A stretch of 64,000 bases of DNA from Rhodobacter sp. GTDB lineage: Bacteria > Pseudomonadota > Alphaproteobacteria > Rhodobacterales > Rhodobacteraceae. The stretch spans positions 1 to 64,000 of the forward strand of contig JACKKE010000015.1 of the NCBI GenBank assembly GCA_020637595.1. The letters are read 5' to 3'. The notes below the pieces were generated by a model. It was not told the DNA's origin, did not search any database, and saw only the letters and a program-made list of their open reading frames with translations. Of this stretch, positions 43,028-51,492 are shown piece by piece (position 1 is the first letter of the stretch; each line of letters starts with the position of its first letter). The translations under genes were made by a program, and so were the position numbers.

Positions 43028-44953
43028 ATGTCTGACCGTCCCGCGACGCCGCTGCTCGACCGTGTGCAATCGCCTGCCGACCTGAAACGCCTGAGCGACG
43101 CCCAGCTGCGGCAGGTGGCGGATGAGCTGCGCGCGGAAACGATCAGCGCGGTCAGCGAGACCGGCGGGCACCTGGGCGCGGGGCTGGGCGTGGTCGAACT
43201 GACCGTGGCCCTGCACGCGGTCTTCGACACCCCGCGCGACCGGCTGATCTGGGATGTCTCGCACCAGTCCTATCCGCACAAGATCCTGACCGGGCGGCGC
43301 GACCGTATCCGCACCCTGCGTCAGAAGGACGGGCTGAGCGGGTTCACCAAGCGCGCCGAGTCGGTCTATGACCCGTTCGGCACGGCGCACAGCTCGACCT
43401 CGATCAGCGCGGCGCTGGGGTTCAAGGTGGCGCACGATCTGGGTGGCGCGCCCGATCCGGCGCTGGGCGATGCGATCGCGGTGATCGGTGATGGCTCGAT
43501 GAGCGCCGGCATGGCCTTTGAGGCGCTGAACAACGCGGGCCATCTGGGCAAGCGGATGTTCGTGATCCTCAACGACAACGAAATGTCGATCGCGCCGCCG
43601 ACCGGGGCGCTGTCGTCCTATCTGTCGCGGATCTATGCCGACAAACCGCTGCAGGATCTCAAGGCTGCGGCCAAGGGGGCGTTGTCCTTGCTGCCGCCGC
43701 CGCTGCAGGACGCGGCGCAGCAGTTCAAGGATATGGTCAAGCACGCGACCGTCGGCGGCACCCTGTTCGAGGAACTGGGATTCCATTACGTCGGCCCGAT
43801 CGACGGCCATGACATGGAGGCGCTGCTGGCCGTCCTGCGCACCGTGCATGCGCGCGCGACCAGGCCGACGCTGATCCATGTGCTGACCAAGAAGGGCAAG
43901 GGCTATCGCCCGGCCGAGACCGCCGCCGACAAGGGCCACGCCACGGCGCGGTTCGACGTGGTGACCGGCAAGCAGCATAAGGCGCCGTCGAACGCGCCCA
44001 GCTATACCAAGGTCTTTGCCCAGTCGCTGATCGCCGAGGGCGAGGCCGACGACAAGATCGTCGCCGTCACCGCCGCGATGCCCGATGGCACCGGGTTGAA
44101 CCTGTTTGCCGAACGCTTTCCCAGCCGCACCTTCGATGTGGGGATTGCCGAACAGCATGGCGTGACCTTCTGCGCCGGTCTGGCGGCGGGCGGGCTCAGG
44201 CCCTTCTGCGCGATGTATTCGACCTTCCTGCAGCGCGGCTATGACCAGGTCGTGCACGATGTGGCGCTGCAGAACCTGCCGGTGCGCTTTGCCATCGACC
44301 GCGCCGGTCTGGTGGGTGCGGATGGCGCAACCCACGCGGGGGCCTTTGACACGGCGTTCCTCGCGAACCTGCCGAACATGGTGGTGATGGCCGCCGCGGA
44401 TGAGGCCGAGCTGGTGCACATGGTCGCCACCGCCGCCGCGCATGACAGTGGCCCCATCGCCTTCCGCTTTCCGCGTGGCGAGGGGGTGGGCGTCGAGATG
44501 CCCGAGCGTGGCGTGCCGTTGGAGATCGGCCGCGGCCGGATGATCCGCGAGGGCAAGCGCGTGGCGATCCTGTCCTTTGGCACCCGTCTGGCCGAGGTGA
44601 TGAAGGCCGCCGAGGCGCTGGATGCGCGCGGCATCACGCCGACCGTCGCGGATGCCCGCTTTGCCAAGCCGCTGGATCGCGACCTGATCCTGCGGCTGGC
44701 GCATGACCACGAGGCGCTGATCACCATCGAAGAGGGCGCGGTTGGCGGCTTTGGGTCGCATGTCGCGCAGCTTTTGGCCGAAGAAGGTGTGTTCGACACC
44801 GGGCTGAAGTTCCGCGCGATGGTGCTGCCCGATGTGTTCATCGACCAGGCCAGCCCCGAACAGATGTATGAAGCCGCCGGCCTCACCGCGCCCGACATTG
44901 AAGCCAAGGTGCTGTCGGCGCTGGGCGTGGCGGTGGTGGGCAAGCGGGCGTAA
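43028..44953 (+). CDS. dxs: 1-deoxy-D-xylulose-5-phosphate synthase
   Basis: Predicted 641-residue thiamine-diphosphate enzyme, first step of the MEP pathway (pyruvate plus glyceraldehyde 3-phosphate). Visible are GGHLGAGLGVVELTVALH, WDVSHQSYPHKILTGR, the ThDP-binding VIGDGSMSAGMAFEALNNAG and the transketolase-central GIAEQHGVTFCAGLA. GGAGG lies at 43019, four bases before the ATG region, supporting the start MSDRPATPLL. The gene ends the HDAC-xseB-ispA-dxs run. Confidence 0.96.
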   Translation: MSDRPATPLLDRVQSPADLKRLSDAQLRQVADELRAETISAVSETGGHLGAGLGVVELTVALHAVFDTPRDRLIWDVSHQSYPHKILTGRRDRIRTLRQKDGLSGFTKRAESVYDPFGTAHSSTSISAALGFKVAHDLGGAPDPALGDAIAVIGDGSMSAGMAFEALNNAGHLGKRMFVILNDNEMSIAPPTGALSSYLSRIYADKPLQDLKAAAKGALSLLPPPLQDAAQQFKDMVKHATVGGTLFEELGFHYVGPIDGHDMEALLAVLRTVHARATRPTLIHVLTKKGKGYRPAETAADKGHATARFDVVTGKQHKAPSNAPSYTKVFAQSLIAEGEADDKIVAVTAAMPDGTGLNLFAERFPSRTFDVGIAEQHGVTFCAGLAAGGLRPFCAMYSTFLQRGYDQVVHDVALQNLPVRFAIDRAGLVGADGATHAGAFDTAFLANLPNMVVMAAADEAELVHMVATAAAHDSGPIAFRFPRGEGVGVEMPERGVPLEIGRGRMIREGKRVAILSFGTRLAEVMKAAEALDARGITPTVADARFAKPLDRDLILRLAHDHEALITIEEGAVGGFGSHVAQLLAEEGVFDTGLKFRAMVLPDVFIDQASPEQMYEAAGLTAPDIEAKVLSALGVAVVGKRA

Positions 44954-44963
44954 AAACGGCGAA

Positions 44964-45025
44964 CCCCGCGAGGACCTTTCGGCTGTCGCGGGGCTCTATC
45001 GAATTGAGGGCTTAACGTTGCCCTC
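44964..45025 (+). terminator. Two hairpins downstream of dxs
   Basis: CCCCGCGA (44964-44971) pairs with TCGCGGGG (44986-44993) over a 14-base loop, and GAGGGC (45006-45011) with GCCCTC (45020-45025) around TTAACGTT. Neither has a T-run, so they are weak terminator candidates; the second may be an operator for the Abi-like gene. Confidence 0.4.
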
Positions 45026-45139
45026 GACAGCCGCAGATATAGTGGGAAAATATTCCCATCGCAAGTTTTCCTTGACTCTCGCATAGATTGATTGACGAAA
45101 ATACGACTCATCATCCAGATCTAGTGTGGTTTCGGGACT

Positions 45140-45769
45140 TTGGTCGTAAATGCGCTGTCCAGTCAACGGTTCAAGCCATATCTGCTGGCGGCCAATTTCG
45201 ATCAAGAGACTGCGCTGCAGCTCTATTTCTGGAATCTCAGGATAAGCGCGTCGTTTTATCCGCTTCTCGGGATGACCGAGATTGTTTTGCGCAACAGTGT
45301 TTCAGATCGTATCCGCGCCGTTCATGGGCAAGAGTGGTGGGACGATCCGCAGTTTCACCTGAGCATCGGCCGCCAGGCCAAGGGAATTGTCCTGCGGGCG
45401 CGTAAAAAACGGAACGAGATCAAAGGCAGGGTCACTCACGGTTGTATGGTGGCAGAACTCACTTTCGGGTTCTGGGCGAATATGCTGCTTGCGAAATACG
45501 AAGAGAGCTATTGGACACCCATTGCGGATTCCTTTCCGCATGTCCCGGCGGGCATGACATTCGAAACGCTGTCGAGGAAATGTGACCGGGTTGTTTCCTT
45601 GCGAAACCGGATTTTCCATCACGAGCCGATCTTCAAGCGAAACATTTCGGAAGACTATCGGGACGCATTGGAATTGGTGTCCTGGCTGAACCCTGAGGCA
45701 GCAGCGTGGATCCGACCGCAACTCGATATCATGGCCGTTCTGCGTGAGCGTCCACGTCGCCGGGTCTGA
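45140..45769 (+). CDS. Abi-like HEPN-domain protein (putative abortive infection/defence)
   Basis: Predicted 209-residue protein similar to the Abi_2-type group: helical throughout, with YFWNLRISASFYPLLGMTEIVLRN near residues 29-52 and the RNRIFHHEPIF segment near 155-165, whose R-x4-H (R155, H160) is the HEPN ribonuclease motif. HEPN proteins of this kind cleave RNA, often in phage defence or toxin-antitoxin systems. No antitoxin-like partner is adjacent. The start is a TTG at 45140, limited upstream by an in-frame TAG, so the exact N-terminus is uncertain. The surrounding ~800 bases look less GC-rich than the flanks, hinting at transfer. Confidence 0.65.
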   Translation: MVVNALSSQRFKPYLLAANFDQETALQLYFWNLRISASFYPLLGMTEIVLRNSVSDRIRAVHGQEWWDDPQFHLSIGRQAKGIVLRARKKRNEIKGRVTHGCMVAELTFGFWANMLLAKYEESYWTPIADSFPHVPAGMTFETLSRKCDRVVSLRNRIFHHEPIFKRNISEDYRDALELVSWLNPEAAAWIRPQLDIMAVLRERPRRRV

Positions 45770-45916
45770 CCGCCGCGACGCCCCTTGTCGCCACGGGTCT
45801 GCTCTGCCATCTTGGCGCATGGAAACGCCTTCTCCCTGTCAGACGCTCTGTCACACACCCGCCGCAGACCTGCGGCAGGGAACGGGGTGATGCATGTATT
45901 GAGCAAAGAGATCTGA

Positions 45917-47392
45917 ATGAAACCCACCCGTTCCCTGCCGGTCCAGACCGCCCCCGCCGCCGAGCCCCGCGCCTTTACCGACGCGAAAGAGGCCGTGGCG
46001 CATTTGCGGGCGCTATACGATCAGGCGACCGATTTCCTGGTGCAGCAGTTCCGGGCGACGCTGCAGGACGGCCAGCCGACCGCGCGGTATCGCGCCTATT
46101 ACCCGGAAATCCGGCTGACCACGACGACCTATGACATCCCCGACAGCCGCCTGTCCTTCGGCTATGTCCCTGAGCCCGGCACCTATGCCAGCACGATCAC
46201 CCGGCCCGACCTGTTCCGCAATTATCTGGAACAACAGATCGGCCTTCTGCTGCGGAACCACCACCAGCCGGTGCGCGTCGGCTATTCCGACACGCCGATT
46301 CCGCTGCATTTCGCGATGGCCGGGCGCAGCGACATTACGCTGGACGGTGAGCTGAATTTCTCGATGCGCGACGTGTTCGACGTGCCGGACCTGTCGACGA
46401 CGAATGACGACATCGTCAACGGCGAGGGGGTGCGCAACGCCGATGGCTCGGTGCCGCTGGCGCCCTTTACCGCGCAGCGCGTCGACTATTCGCTGGCGCG
46501 GCTCGCGCATTATACGGCGACGGATCCGGGGTATTTCCAGAACCACGTCCTGTTCACGAACTATCAGTTCTATGTCGATGAGTTCGAGGCCTATGCCCGC
46601 AAGGCGCTGGCCGATCCTGCCAGCGGCTACCAGGCCTTCGTCGCGCCCGGCAATGCCCGCATCACCGATCCGGCCGGCACGTTGACCGCGCTGCCGCGGC
46701 TGCCGCAGATGCCGGCCTATCACCTGACCCGGCCCGACGGGCAGGGGATCACGCTGGTCAACATCGGCGTGGGCCCCTCGAACGCCAAGACCGCGACCGA
46801 CCATATCGCCGTCCTGCGCCCGCATGCCTGGCTGATGGTCGGCCATTGCGCGGGGCTCAGGAACTCGCAAAGCCTTGGCGATTTCGTGCTGGCCCATGCC
46901 TACCTGCGCGAGGACAAGGTGCTGGACGACGATCTGCCGGTCTGGGTGCCGATCCCCGCGCTGGCCGAGATCCAGATCGCGCTGCAGGAGGCCGTGGCCG
47001 AGATCACCCGGCTCGAGGGCTATGAACTGAAGCGGATCATGCGCACCGGCACCGTCGCCACCGTCGACAACCGCAACTGGGAGTTGCGCGACCAGTCCGG
47101 CCCGGTGCAGCGCCTCAGCCAGTCGCGGGCGATCGCGCTGGACATGGAAAGCGCCACCATTGCCGCCAACGGCTTCCGCTTCCGGGTGCCCTATGGCACG
47201 CTGTTGTGCGTGTCCGACAAGCCGCTACACGGCGAGTTGAAGCTGCCTGGCATGGCCTCGGCTTTTTATCGCACACAGGTTTCGCGGCATCTCCTGATCG
47301 GCGTGCGGTCGATGGAGCGACTGCGCGATATGCCACTGGATCGCATCCATTCCCGCAAGCTGCGCAGTTTCGACGAGACGGCGTTCCTCTGA
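45917..47392 (+). CDS. amn: AMP nucleosidase
   Basis: Predicted 491-residue enzyme hydrolysing AMP to adenine and ribose 5-phosphate. The N-terminal ~180 residues are the AMP nucleosidase-specific domain (YYPEIRLTTTTYD, then IPLHFAM). The C-terminal nucleoside-phosphorylase fold carries LVNIGVGPSNAKTATDHIA, LMVGHCAGLRNSQSLGDFVLA and ALDMESATIAANGFRF with the conserved glutamate. Stand-alone gene with ATG at 45917. Confidence 0.94.
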   Translation: MKPTRSLPVQTAPAAEPRAFTDAKEAVAHLRALYDQATDFLVQQFRATLQDGQPTARYRAYYPEIRLTTTTYDIPDSRLSFGYVPEPGTYASTITRPDLFRNYLEQQIGLLLRNHHQPVRVGYSDTPIPLHFAMAGRSDITLDGELNFSMRDVFDVPDLSTTNDDIVNGEGVRNADGSVPLAPFTAQRVDYSLARLAHYTATDPGYFQNHVLFTNYQFYVDEFEAYARKALADPASGYQAFVAPGNARITDPAGTLTALPRLPQMPAYHLTRPDGQGITLVNIGVGPSNAKTATDHIAVLRPHAWLMVGHCAGLRNSQSLGDFVLAHAYLREDKVLDDDLPVWVPIPALAEIQIALQEAVAEITRLEGYELKRIMRTGTVATVDNRNWELRDQSGPVQRLSQSRAIALDMESATIAANGFRFRVPYGTLLCVSDKPLHGELKLPGMASAFYRTQVSRHLLIGVRSMERLRDMPLDRIHSRKLRSFDETAFL

Positions 47393-47550
47393 GCAAGATG
47401 TCGCAGCGTCAGGCGCCAATTTTTCAGACATTTTGCGGGGCCACGGGCCTGTTTGCGATTGTCTGAGGCAGTTCTTGTCGATACACGCCTTGCAATCGTG
47501 CCCCGCGATCAGACCAGCGGGGCCCAGGGCTTACTAACGGAGATCGAACG

Positions 47551-47838
47551 ATGACCAACAAGCCGATGACCAAGACGCAGCTCGTTGCCGCCCTCGCCGA
47601 AGAAATGGGTGCGGACAAGAAGACCGCCGCCGCCGCTCTCGACGGTGTGGCTGCGATCGTGGCCCGCGAAATCGCTGCCGGTGGTGCCGTCGCCCTGCCG
47701 GGGATCGGCAAGGTTGTGTGCCGCGCCCGCCCCGAGCGCGAAGTCCGCAACCCCGCCACCGGCGAGACCATCACCAAGCCGGCCGACCGTGCCGTCAAGG
47801 TGACCGTCGCCAAGGCGCTGAAAGACGCCGTCGCCTGA
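47551..47838 (+). CDS. HU-family DNA-binding protein
   Basis: Predicted 95-residue nucleoid protein. Helical N-terminus (TKTQLVAALAEEMGADKKTAAAALD) and the beta-arm region GIGKVVCRARPEREVRNPATGE with the intercalating proline (NPATG) are intact. CGGAGAT lies eight bases before the ATG. Followed by a strong terminator. Confidence 0.93.
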   Translation: MTNKPMTKTQLVAALAEEMGADKKTAAAALDGVAAIVAREIAAGGAVALPGIGKVVCRARPEREVRNPATGETITKPADRAVKVTVAKALKDAVA

Positions 47839-47865
47839 GTTCAGGCTGGTTGCGTACTGTGTTTG

Positions 47866-47891
47866 GGCCGCCCATTCGGGGCGGCCTTTTT
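47866..47891 (+). terminator. Rho-independent terminator of the HU gene
   Basis: GGCCGCCC and GGGCGGCC form an 8-base stem around a short loop, followed by TTTTTATTT. It lies between convergent HU and alkB genes. Confidence 0.9.
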
Positions 47892-47899
47892 ATTTCGGA

Positions 47900-49030
47900 T
47901 CAGGGGGTGCCGCGCGGCATCGGCGTGGTGCCCGCCTTGTAGTCCGACCAGTCGGTGATGTCGGGATAGAAGGCCCTGCGCCAGGCGCGCACCCTCGGGT
48001 TCATCAGCCGCCGCCACAGGGGCGGGACCGAGGCCGCGACCACCATCGCCTGATAGCCCAGCGGCAGCTGCGGGGCCTCGGCCTCGTCATAGGTCTGCAG
48101 CAGGGGAAAGCGGCGGTCAGGTTTATAGTGGTGGTCGGAATGGCGCTGCAAGTTGATGAACAGCCAGTTCGACGCGGTATGCGCGGCGTTCCAGCTGTGA
48201 TGCGGCTGGACATGCTCATAGCGCCCGTCGCCCAGGTGCCGGCGGGTCAGGCCGTAGTGTTCGACGTAATTCGTCAGCTCCAGCAGCCAGATCGCCACGG
48301 CGGCCTGCACCACGAACAGCACCAGCCCCCAGCCGCCTCCCAGCCCCCAGGCGAGAGCGATGAACCCGACCTGCAGCAGGGCATAGCGCCAGAACGGGTT
48401 TGACGGATGCCAGACCGGCCGCCCGGCGCGGGCCAGCATCGCGCGCTCGGCCCGCCAGGCGGAACCGGGACAGGTGGCCAGCACGCGGCCAAAGAACCGC
48501 CAGAAGCCTTCGTTATAGCGCGCGGTGACGGAATCGCGGGGCGTGCCGACCCAGAGGTGATGCACCCGCAGATGTTCGGTGCGGAAATGGCTGTAGAGGA
48601 CGGAGGCCATCAACAGATCGCCCAGTCCCCGTTCCAGCGCGGTTTTTTGGTGCATCAGCTCATGGGCATAGACGATCCCCACCCCGCCCGAGGCCAGCCC
48701 GATCGCCATGAACAGCAGCAGCTGCTCATGCATCGCCAGATGGGGGCTGTGCGTCACCCACCAGATCGTGCCGAACACCACGGTGGTCTGGATCGGAAAC
48801 CAGATCAGCGTGACGGCGCGATACCAGAACAGATCGGCCAGCGGCACGTCGGTCGCGGGGTTTTCGGTGTTCAGGCCCAGCAGCCGGTCCAGCAGCGTGA
48901 TCACCCCGAAGGCATAGACCCAGCTGAGCGCCAGCCATCCCCCGCCCCATGCTGCGCCGAGCACGAAGATCGGCACGAACCCCAGCGAGAGCCAGAAGGG
49001 AAGCGCGGCGGTGAGGCGTCCTGCGGGCAT
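47900..49030 (-). CDS. alkB: Alkane 1-monooxygenase (AlkB-type membrane di-iron)
   Basis: Predicted 376-residue integral membrane di-iron hydroxylase that would oxidise the terminal methyl group of medium-chain alkanes or related fatty compounds using rubredoxin electrons. The three histidine boxes are HELMH (123-127), EHLRVHH (152-158) and LQRHSDHH near 310, and NYVEHYGL is the AlkB signature between them. Several hydrophobic helices occupy the N-terminal half. No rubredoxin or reductase gene is adjacent, so electron partners are elsewhere. mutY lies 21 bases upstream on the same strand. Confidence 0.9.
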   Translation of the reverse strand: MPAGRLTAALPFWLSLGFVPIFVLGAAWGGGWLALSWVYAFGVITLLDRLLGLNTENPATDVPLADLFWYRAVTLIWFPIQTTVVFGTIWWVTHSPHLAMHEQLLLFMAIGLASGGVGIVYAHELMHQKTALERGLGDLLMASVLYSHFRTEHLRVHHLWVGTPRDSVTARYNEGFWRFFGRVLATCPGSAWRAERAMLARAGRPVWHPSNPFWRYALLQVGFIALAWGLGGGWGLVLFVVQAAVAIWLLELTNYVEHYGLTRRHLGDGRYEHVQPHHSWNAAHTASNWLFINLQRHSDHHYKPDRRFPLLQTYDEAEAPQLPLGYQAMVVAASVPPLWRRLMNPRVRAWRRAFYPDITDWSDYKAGTTPMPRGTP

Positions 49031-49051
49031 GGTGAACCTCCGACCGGCAGT

Positions 49052-50125
49052 CTAGCGCGGCGGTGGGTCGGCGAAAAGATCGCCGGTCGCCGCATGCTCC
49101 CAAACCTTGCGCATCACCGTCGGCAGGCTGGCGGGGTCGAAGCCGGGCTGAAACGCCCCGCGCAGGGGTTGCGCGGTCGCTGGCAGGCGCGCGGTCAGCA
49201 CCGTCAGTTCCAGGTGGAAATGGGTGAAGGTGTGGCGCACCGTGCCGGGCAGGGTGGACCAGTCGGCGGGCACGGGCGGTGCGGGGACAGGGGCCTCGGA
49301 CCAGTCGCTGCCGGGCCAGCCGGGCATCCCGCCCAGAAGCCCGCGCGCCGGGCGCGTTTCGACCAGCGGCGCGCCATCCTCGCGCAGCGCGACATAGGCA
49401 AAGCCCCGGCGCTGGGGTTTCGCTGCTTTGGGCGCCTTGGCGGGCAGGCTGGCGGCGATGCCCTGCGCCTGCGCCGCGCAGAACCCGGCCAGCGGGCACT
49501 CGGCGCAGCGCGGGTTGCGCGGGGTGCAGATGGTCGCGCCCAGATCCATCATTGCCTGCGCGAAATCGCCGGGGCGCTGGGTGGGGGTCAGGGTCTCGGC
49601 CAGACGGGTCAGCGCGGGCTTCGATTTCGGCAGGGGCTCGGTCACCGCGAAGAGCCGCGACACGACGCGCTCGACATTACCGTCGACCACGGTTTCCGGC
49701 TGATCATACGCGATCGCCGCGATCGCCGCCGAGGTATAGGCCCCGACCCCCGGCAGGGCGCGCAACCCCTCGCGGTCGGTCGGAAACCCGCCCTGCGCCG
49801 CCACCGCCCGCGCACAGGCCAGCAGGTTGCGGGCGCGGGCGTAGTATCCCAGCCCCGCCCATTCGGCCATCACCGCCGCGTCCTCGGCCGCGGCCAGCGC
49901 CTGCACATCGGGCCAGCGCGCCGTGAAGCGGTGGAAATAGTCGCGCACCGCCGCGACGGTGGTCTGCTGCAGCATCACTTCGCTCAGCCAGACACGATAG
50001 GGATCGGGGCGGATGCCGGCCGCGCCCTCGGCCGGGCCGATGCGCCAGGGCAGCACCCGCGCCGCGCTGTCATACCAGCGCAGCAGCGCGCCCGAGACCT
50101 GATTCGGGTCGATTTCGTCACGCAT
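49052..50125 (-). CDS. mutY: A/G-specific adenine DNA glycosylase
   Basis: Predicted 357-residue base-excision repair enzyme removing adenine mispaired with 8-oxoguanine. The HhH motif is LPGVGAYTSAAIAAIAYD followed by the catalytic aspartate in VVDGNVERVV; the 4Fe-4S cluster is CTPRNPRCAECPLAGFC with C-x6-C-x2-C-x5-C spacing; the C-terminal ~120 residues form the Nudix-like 8-oxoG recognition domain. Divergent from the dciA-like gene. Confidence 0.95.
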   Translation of the reverse strand: MRDEIDPNQVSGALLRWYDSAARVLPWRIGPAEGAAGIRPDPYRVWLSEVMLQQTTVAAVRDYFHRFTARWPDVQALAAAEDAAVMAEWAGLGYYARARNLLACARAVAAQGGFPTDREGLRALPGVGAYTSAAIAAIAYDQPETVVDGNVERVVSRLFAVTEPLPKSKPALTRLAETLTPTQRPGDFAQAMMDLGATICTPRNPRCAECPLAGFCAAQAQGIAASLPAKAPKAAKPQRRGFAYVALREDGAPLVETRPARGLLGGMPGWPGSDWSEAPVPAPPVPADWSTLPGTVRHTFTHFHLELTVLTARLPATAQPLRGAFQPGFDPASLPTVMRKVWEHAATGDLFADPPPR

Positions 50126-50212
50126 TCTTGACGCCCCTCGTCTTGGTCCCTCTGGCCTTGGCCCGTGAACTCACTAGAATAAGCAGAGCCAACAGGAAAG
50201 CCGCCTCGCCGC

Positions 50213-50794
50213 ATGAAAGCGCCCGCCGACACCAAGCCGACCCAGCAAAGCCGCGGCGCGCGGCGGATGCGGGGATTCGAGGCTGCGGGCGGCCTCCTGC
50301 GCGATCCGATCCGCAAGGCTGGCGAGACCCGCGGCTTTGCCGTGACAAAACTGCTGACCCATTGGGCCGAAGTCGCCGGGCCGGATCTGGCGCCGCTCTG
50401 CCGGCCGGTCAAGATCAGCTATGGGCAAGGGGGCCTTGGTGCCACGCTGACGCTGCTGTCATCGGGGGCCGCGGCGCCCCTGGTGCAGATGCAGATCGAC
50501 CGGCTGCGCGACAAGGTGAACGCGATCTATGGCTATGCCGCGATCGCCCGGATCCGCCTGACCCAGACCGCCGCCGAGGGGTTCGGCCCCGGGCTGGCCG
50601 AGGCGCAGCGCCCCTTCGGGGAGTCGAATATCACCGTCCCGTCGCCGCAGGCGCTGGCCCGTGCGCGGGCGGTGGTGGACGGATTGACCGAAGGGGTCGG
50701 TGATGACGGGCTGAAATCCGCGCTCGACCGGCTTGCCAGCAATGTATTGATGCGACAGACACGACGCGGACCCTCCGGGTCCGATACGCAATGA
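50213..50794 (+). CDS. DUF721 (DciA-like) protein
   Basis: Predicted 193-residue protein with the DUF721 fold near the N-terminus (FAVTKLLTHWAEVAGPDLA, then PVKISYGQGGLGATLTL and INAIYGYAAIARIRL-like text). DciA proteins help load the replicative helicase DnaB in bacteria without DnaC; function in alphaproteobacteria is inferred from that family. It overlaps the start region of the DsbA-like gene. Confidence 0.8.
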   Translation: MKAPADTKPTQQSRGARRMRGFEAAGGLLRDPIRKAGETRGFAVTKLLTHWAEVAGPDLAPLCRPVKISYGQGGLGATLTLLSSGAAAPLVQMQIDRLRDKVNAIYGYAAIARIRLTQTAAEGFGPGLAEAQRPFGESNITVPSPQALARARAVVDGLTEGVGDDGLKSALDRLASNVLMRQTRRGPSGSDTQ

Positions 50795-50805
50795 AAGGAT
50801 TTTCG

Positions 50806-51492
50806 ATGCAACGACGCACGCTTCTGCTTTCGGGTGCAGCCCTCGTGGCCGCCGGCGGCTACGCGACCTGGCGCTCGCTGGGGGGTGGTGCGCCCGATAT
50901 GGCCAGCAGCCTGATCCTGCCGGGCGCGGCCCAGGCACAGACCGCCGAGGGAGAGGTCGACACCTCGCGCGTGGTCGAGATGACGATGGGCAACCCCGAC
51001 GCCGCCGTGACGGTCATGGAATTCGCGTCGTTCACCTGCCCGCATTGCGCGCATTTCCATTCCGATGTCTGGCCGCAGTTCAAGGCCGCCTATATCGACA
51101 CCGGCTTGGTGCGCTTTGTCTACCGCGAGGTCTATTTCGACGCCTATGGCCTCTGGGCGGCGCTGGTCGCGCGTTGTGGCGGCGAGATGCGCTATTTCGG
51201 CATCGTCGACATGCTCTATGACGAGCAGAACGAATGGGCCCGTGGCGAGGACGCCAATGCTGTGGCCGACAACCTGCGCCGGATCGGCCGCCGTGCCGGG
51301 ATGACCGACGAGCAGCTGAACGCATGCCTGACCGACCGCGACATGGCGCTGGCGATGATGGAGGTCTATCGCCAAGGGATGGAGGAATACGGCATCCGCG
51401 GCACGCCGTCCTTTGTCATCAACGGCACGACCTATTCCAACATGGGCTTTGACGAGTTCGCCCAGATCATCGACCCGCTGCTGGAGGGCTGA
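50806..51492 (+). CDS. DsbA-like thiol:disulfide oxidoreductase
   Basis: Predicted 228-residue exported thioredoxin-fold protein. The N-terminus MQRRTLLLSGAALVAAGG has a twin-arginine-like signal. The active site is FTCPHCAHFH (C78-x2-C81) and the cis-proline is in GTPSFVING. ATG at 50806 is preferred because AAAGGA lies six bases before it; the ATG at 50791 overlapping the DUF721 stop (ATGA) is the alternative. It likely forms or isomerises periplasmic disulfides. Its stop shares a base with the next ATG. Confidence 0.88.
   Translation: MQRRTLLLSGAALVAAGGYATWRSLGGGAPDMASSLILPGAAQAQTAEGEVDTSRVVEMTMGNPDAAVTVMEFASFTCPHCAHFHSDVWPQFKAAYIDTGLVRFVYREVYFDAYGLWAALVARCGGEMRYFGIVDMLYDEQNEWARGEDANAVADNLRRIGRRAGMTDEQLNACLTDRDMALAMMEVYRQGMEEYGIRGTPSFVINGTTYSNMGFDEFAQIIDPLLEG

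Noticed and set aside
45069..45100. TTGACT near 45069 as a promoter for the Abi-like gene
   Set aside because: No acceptable -10 element lies 16-18 bases downstream.
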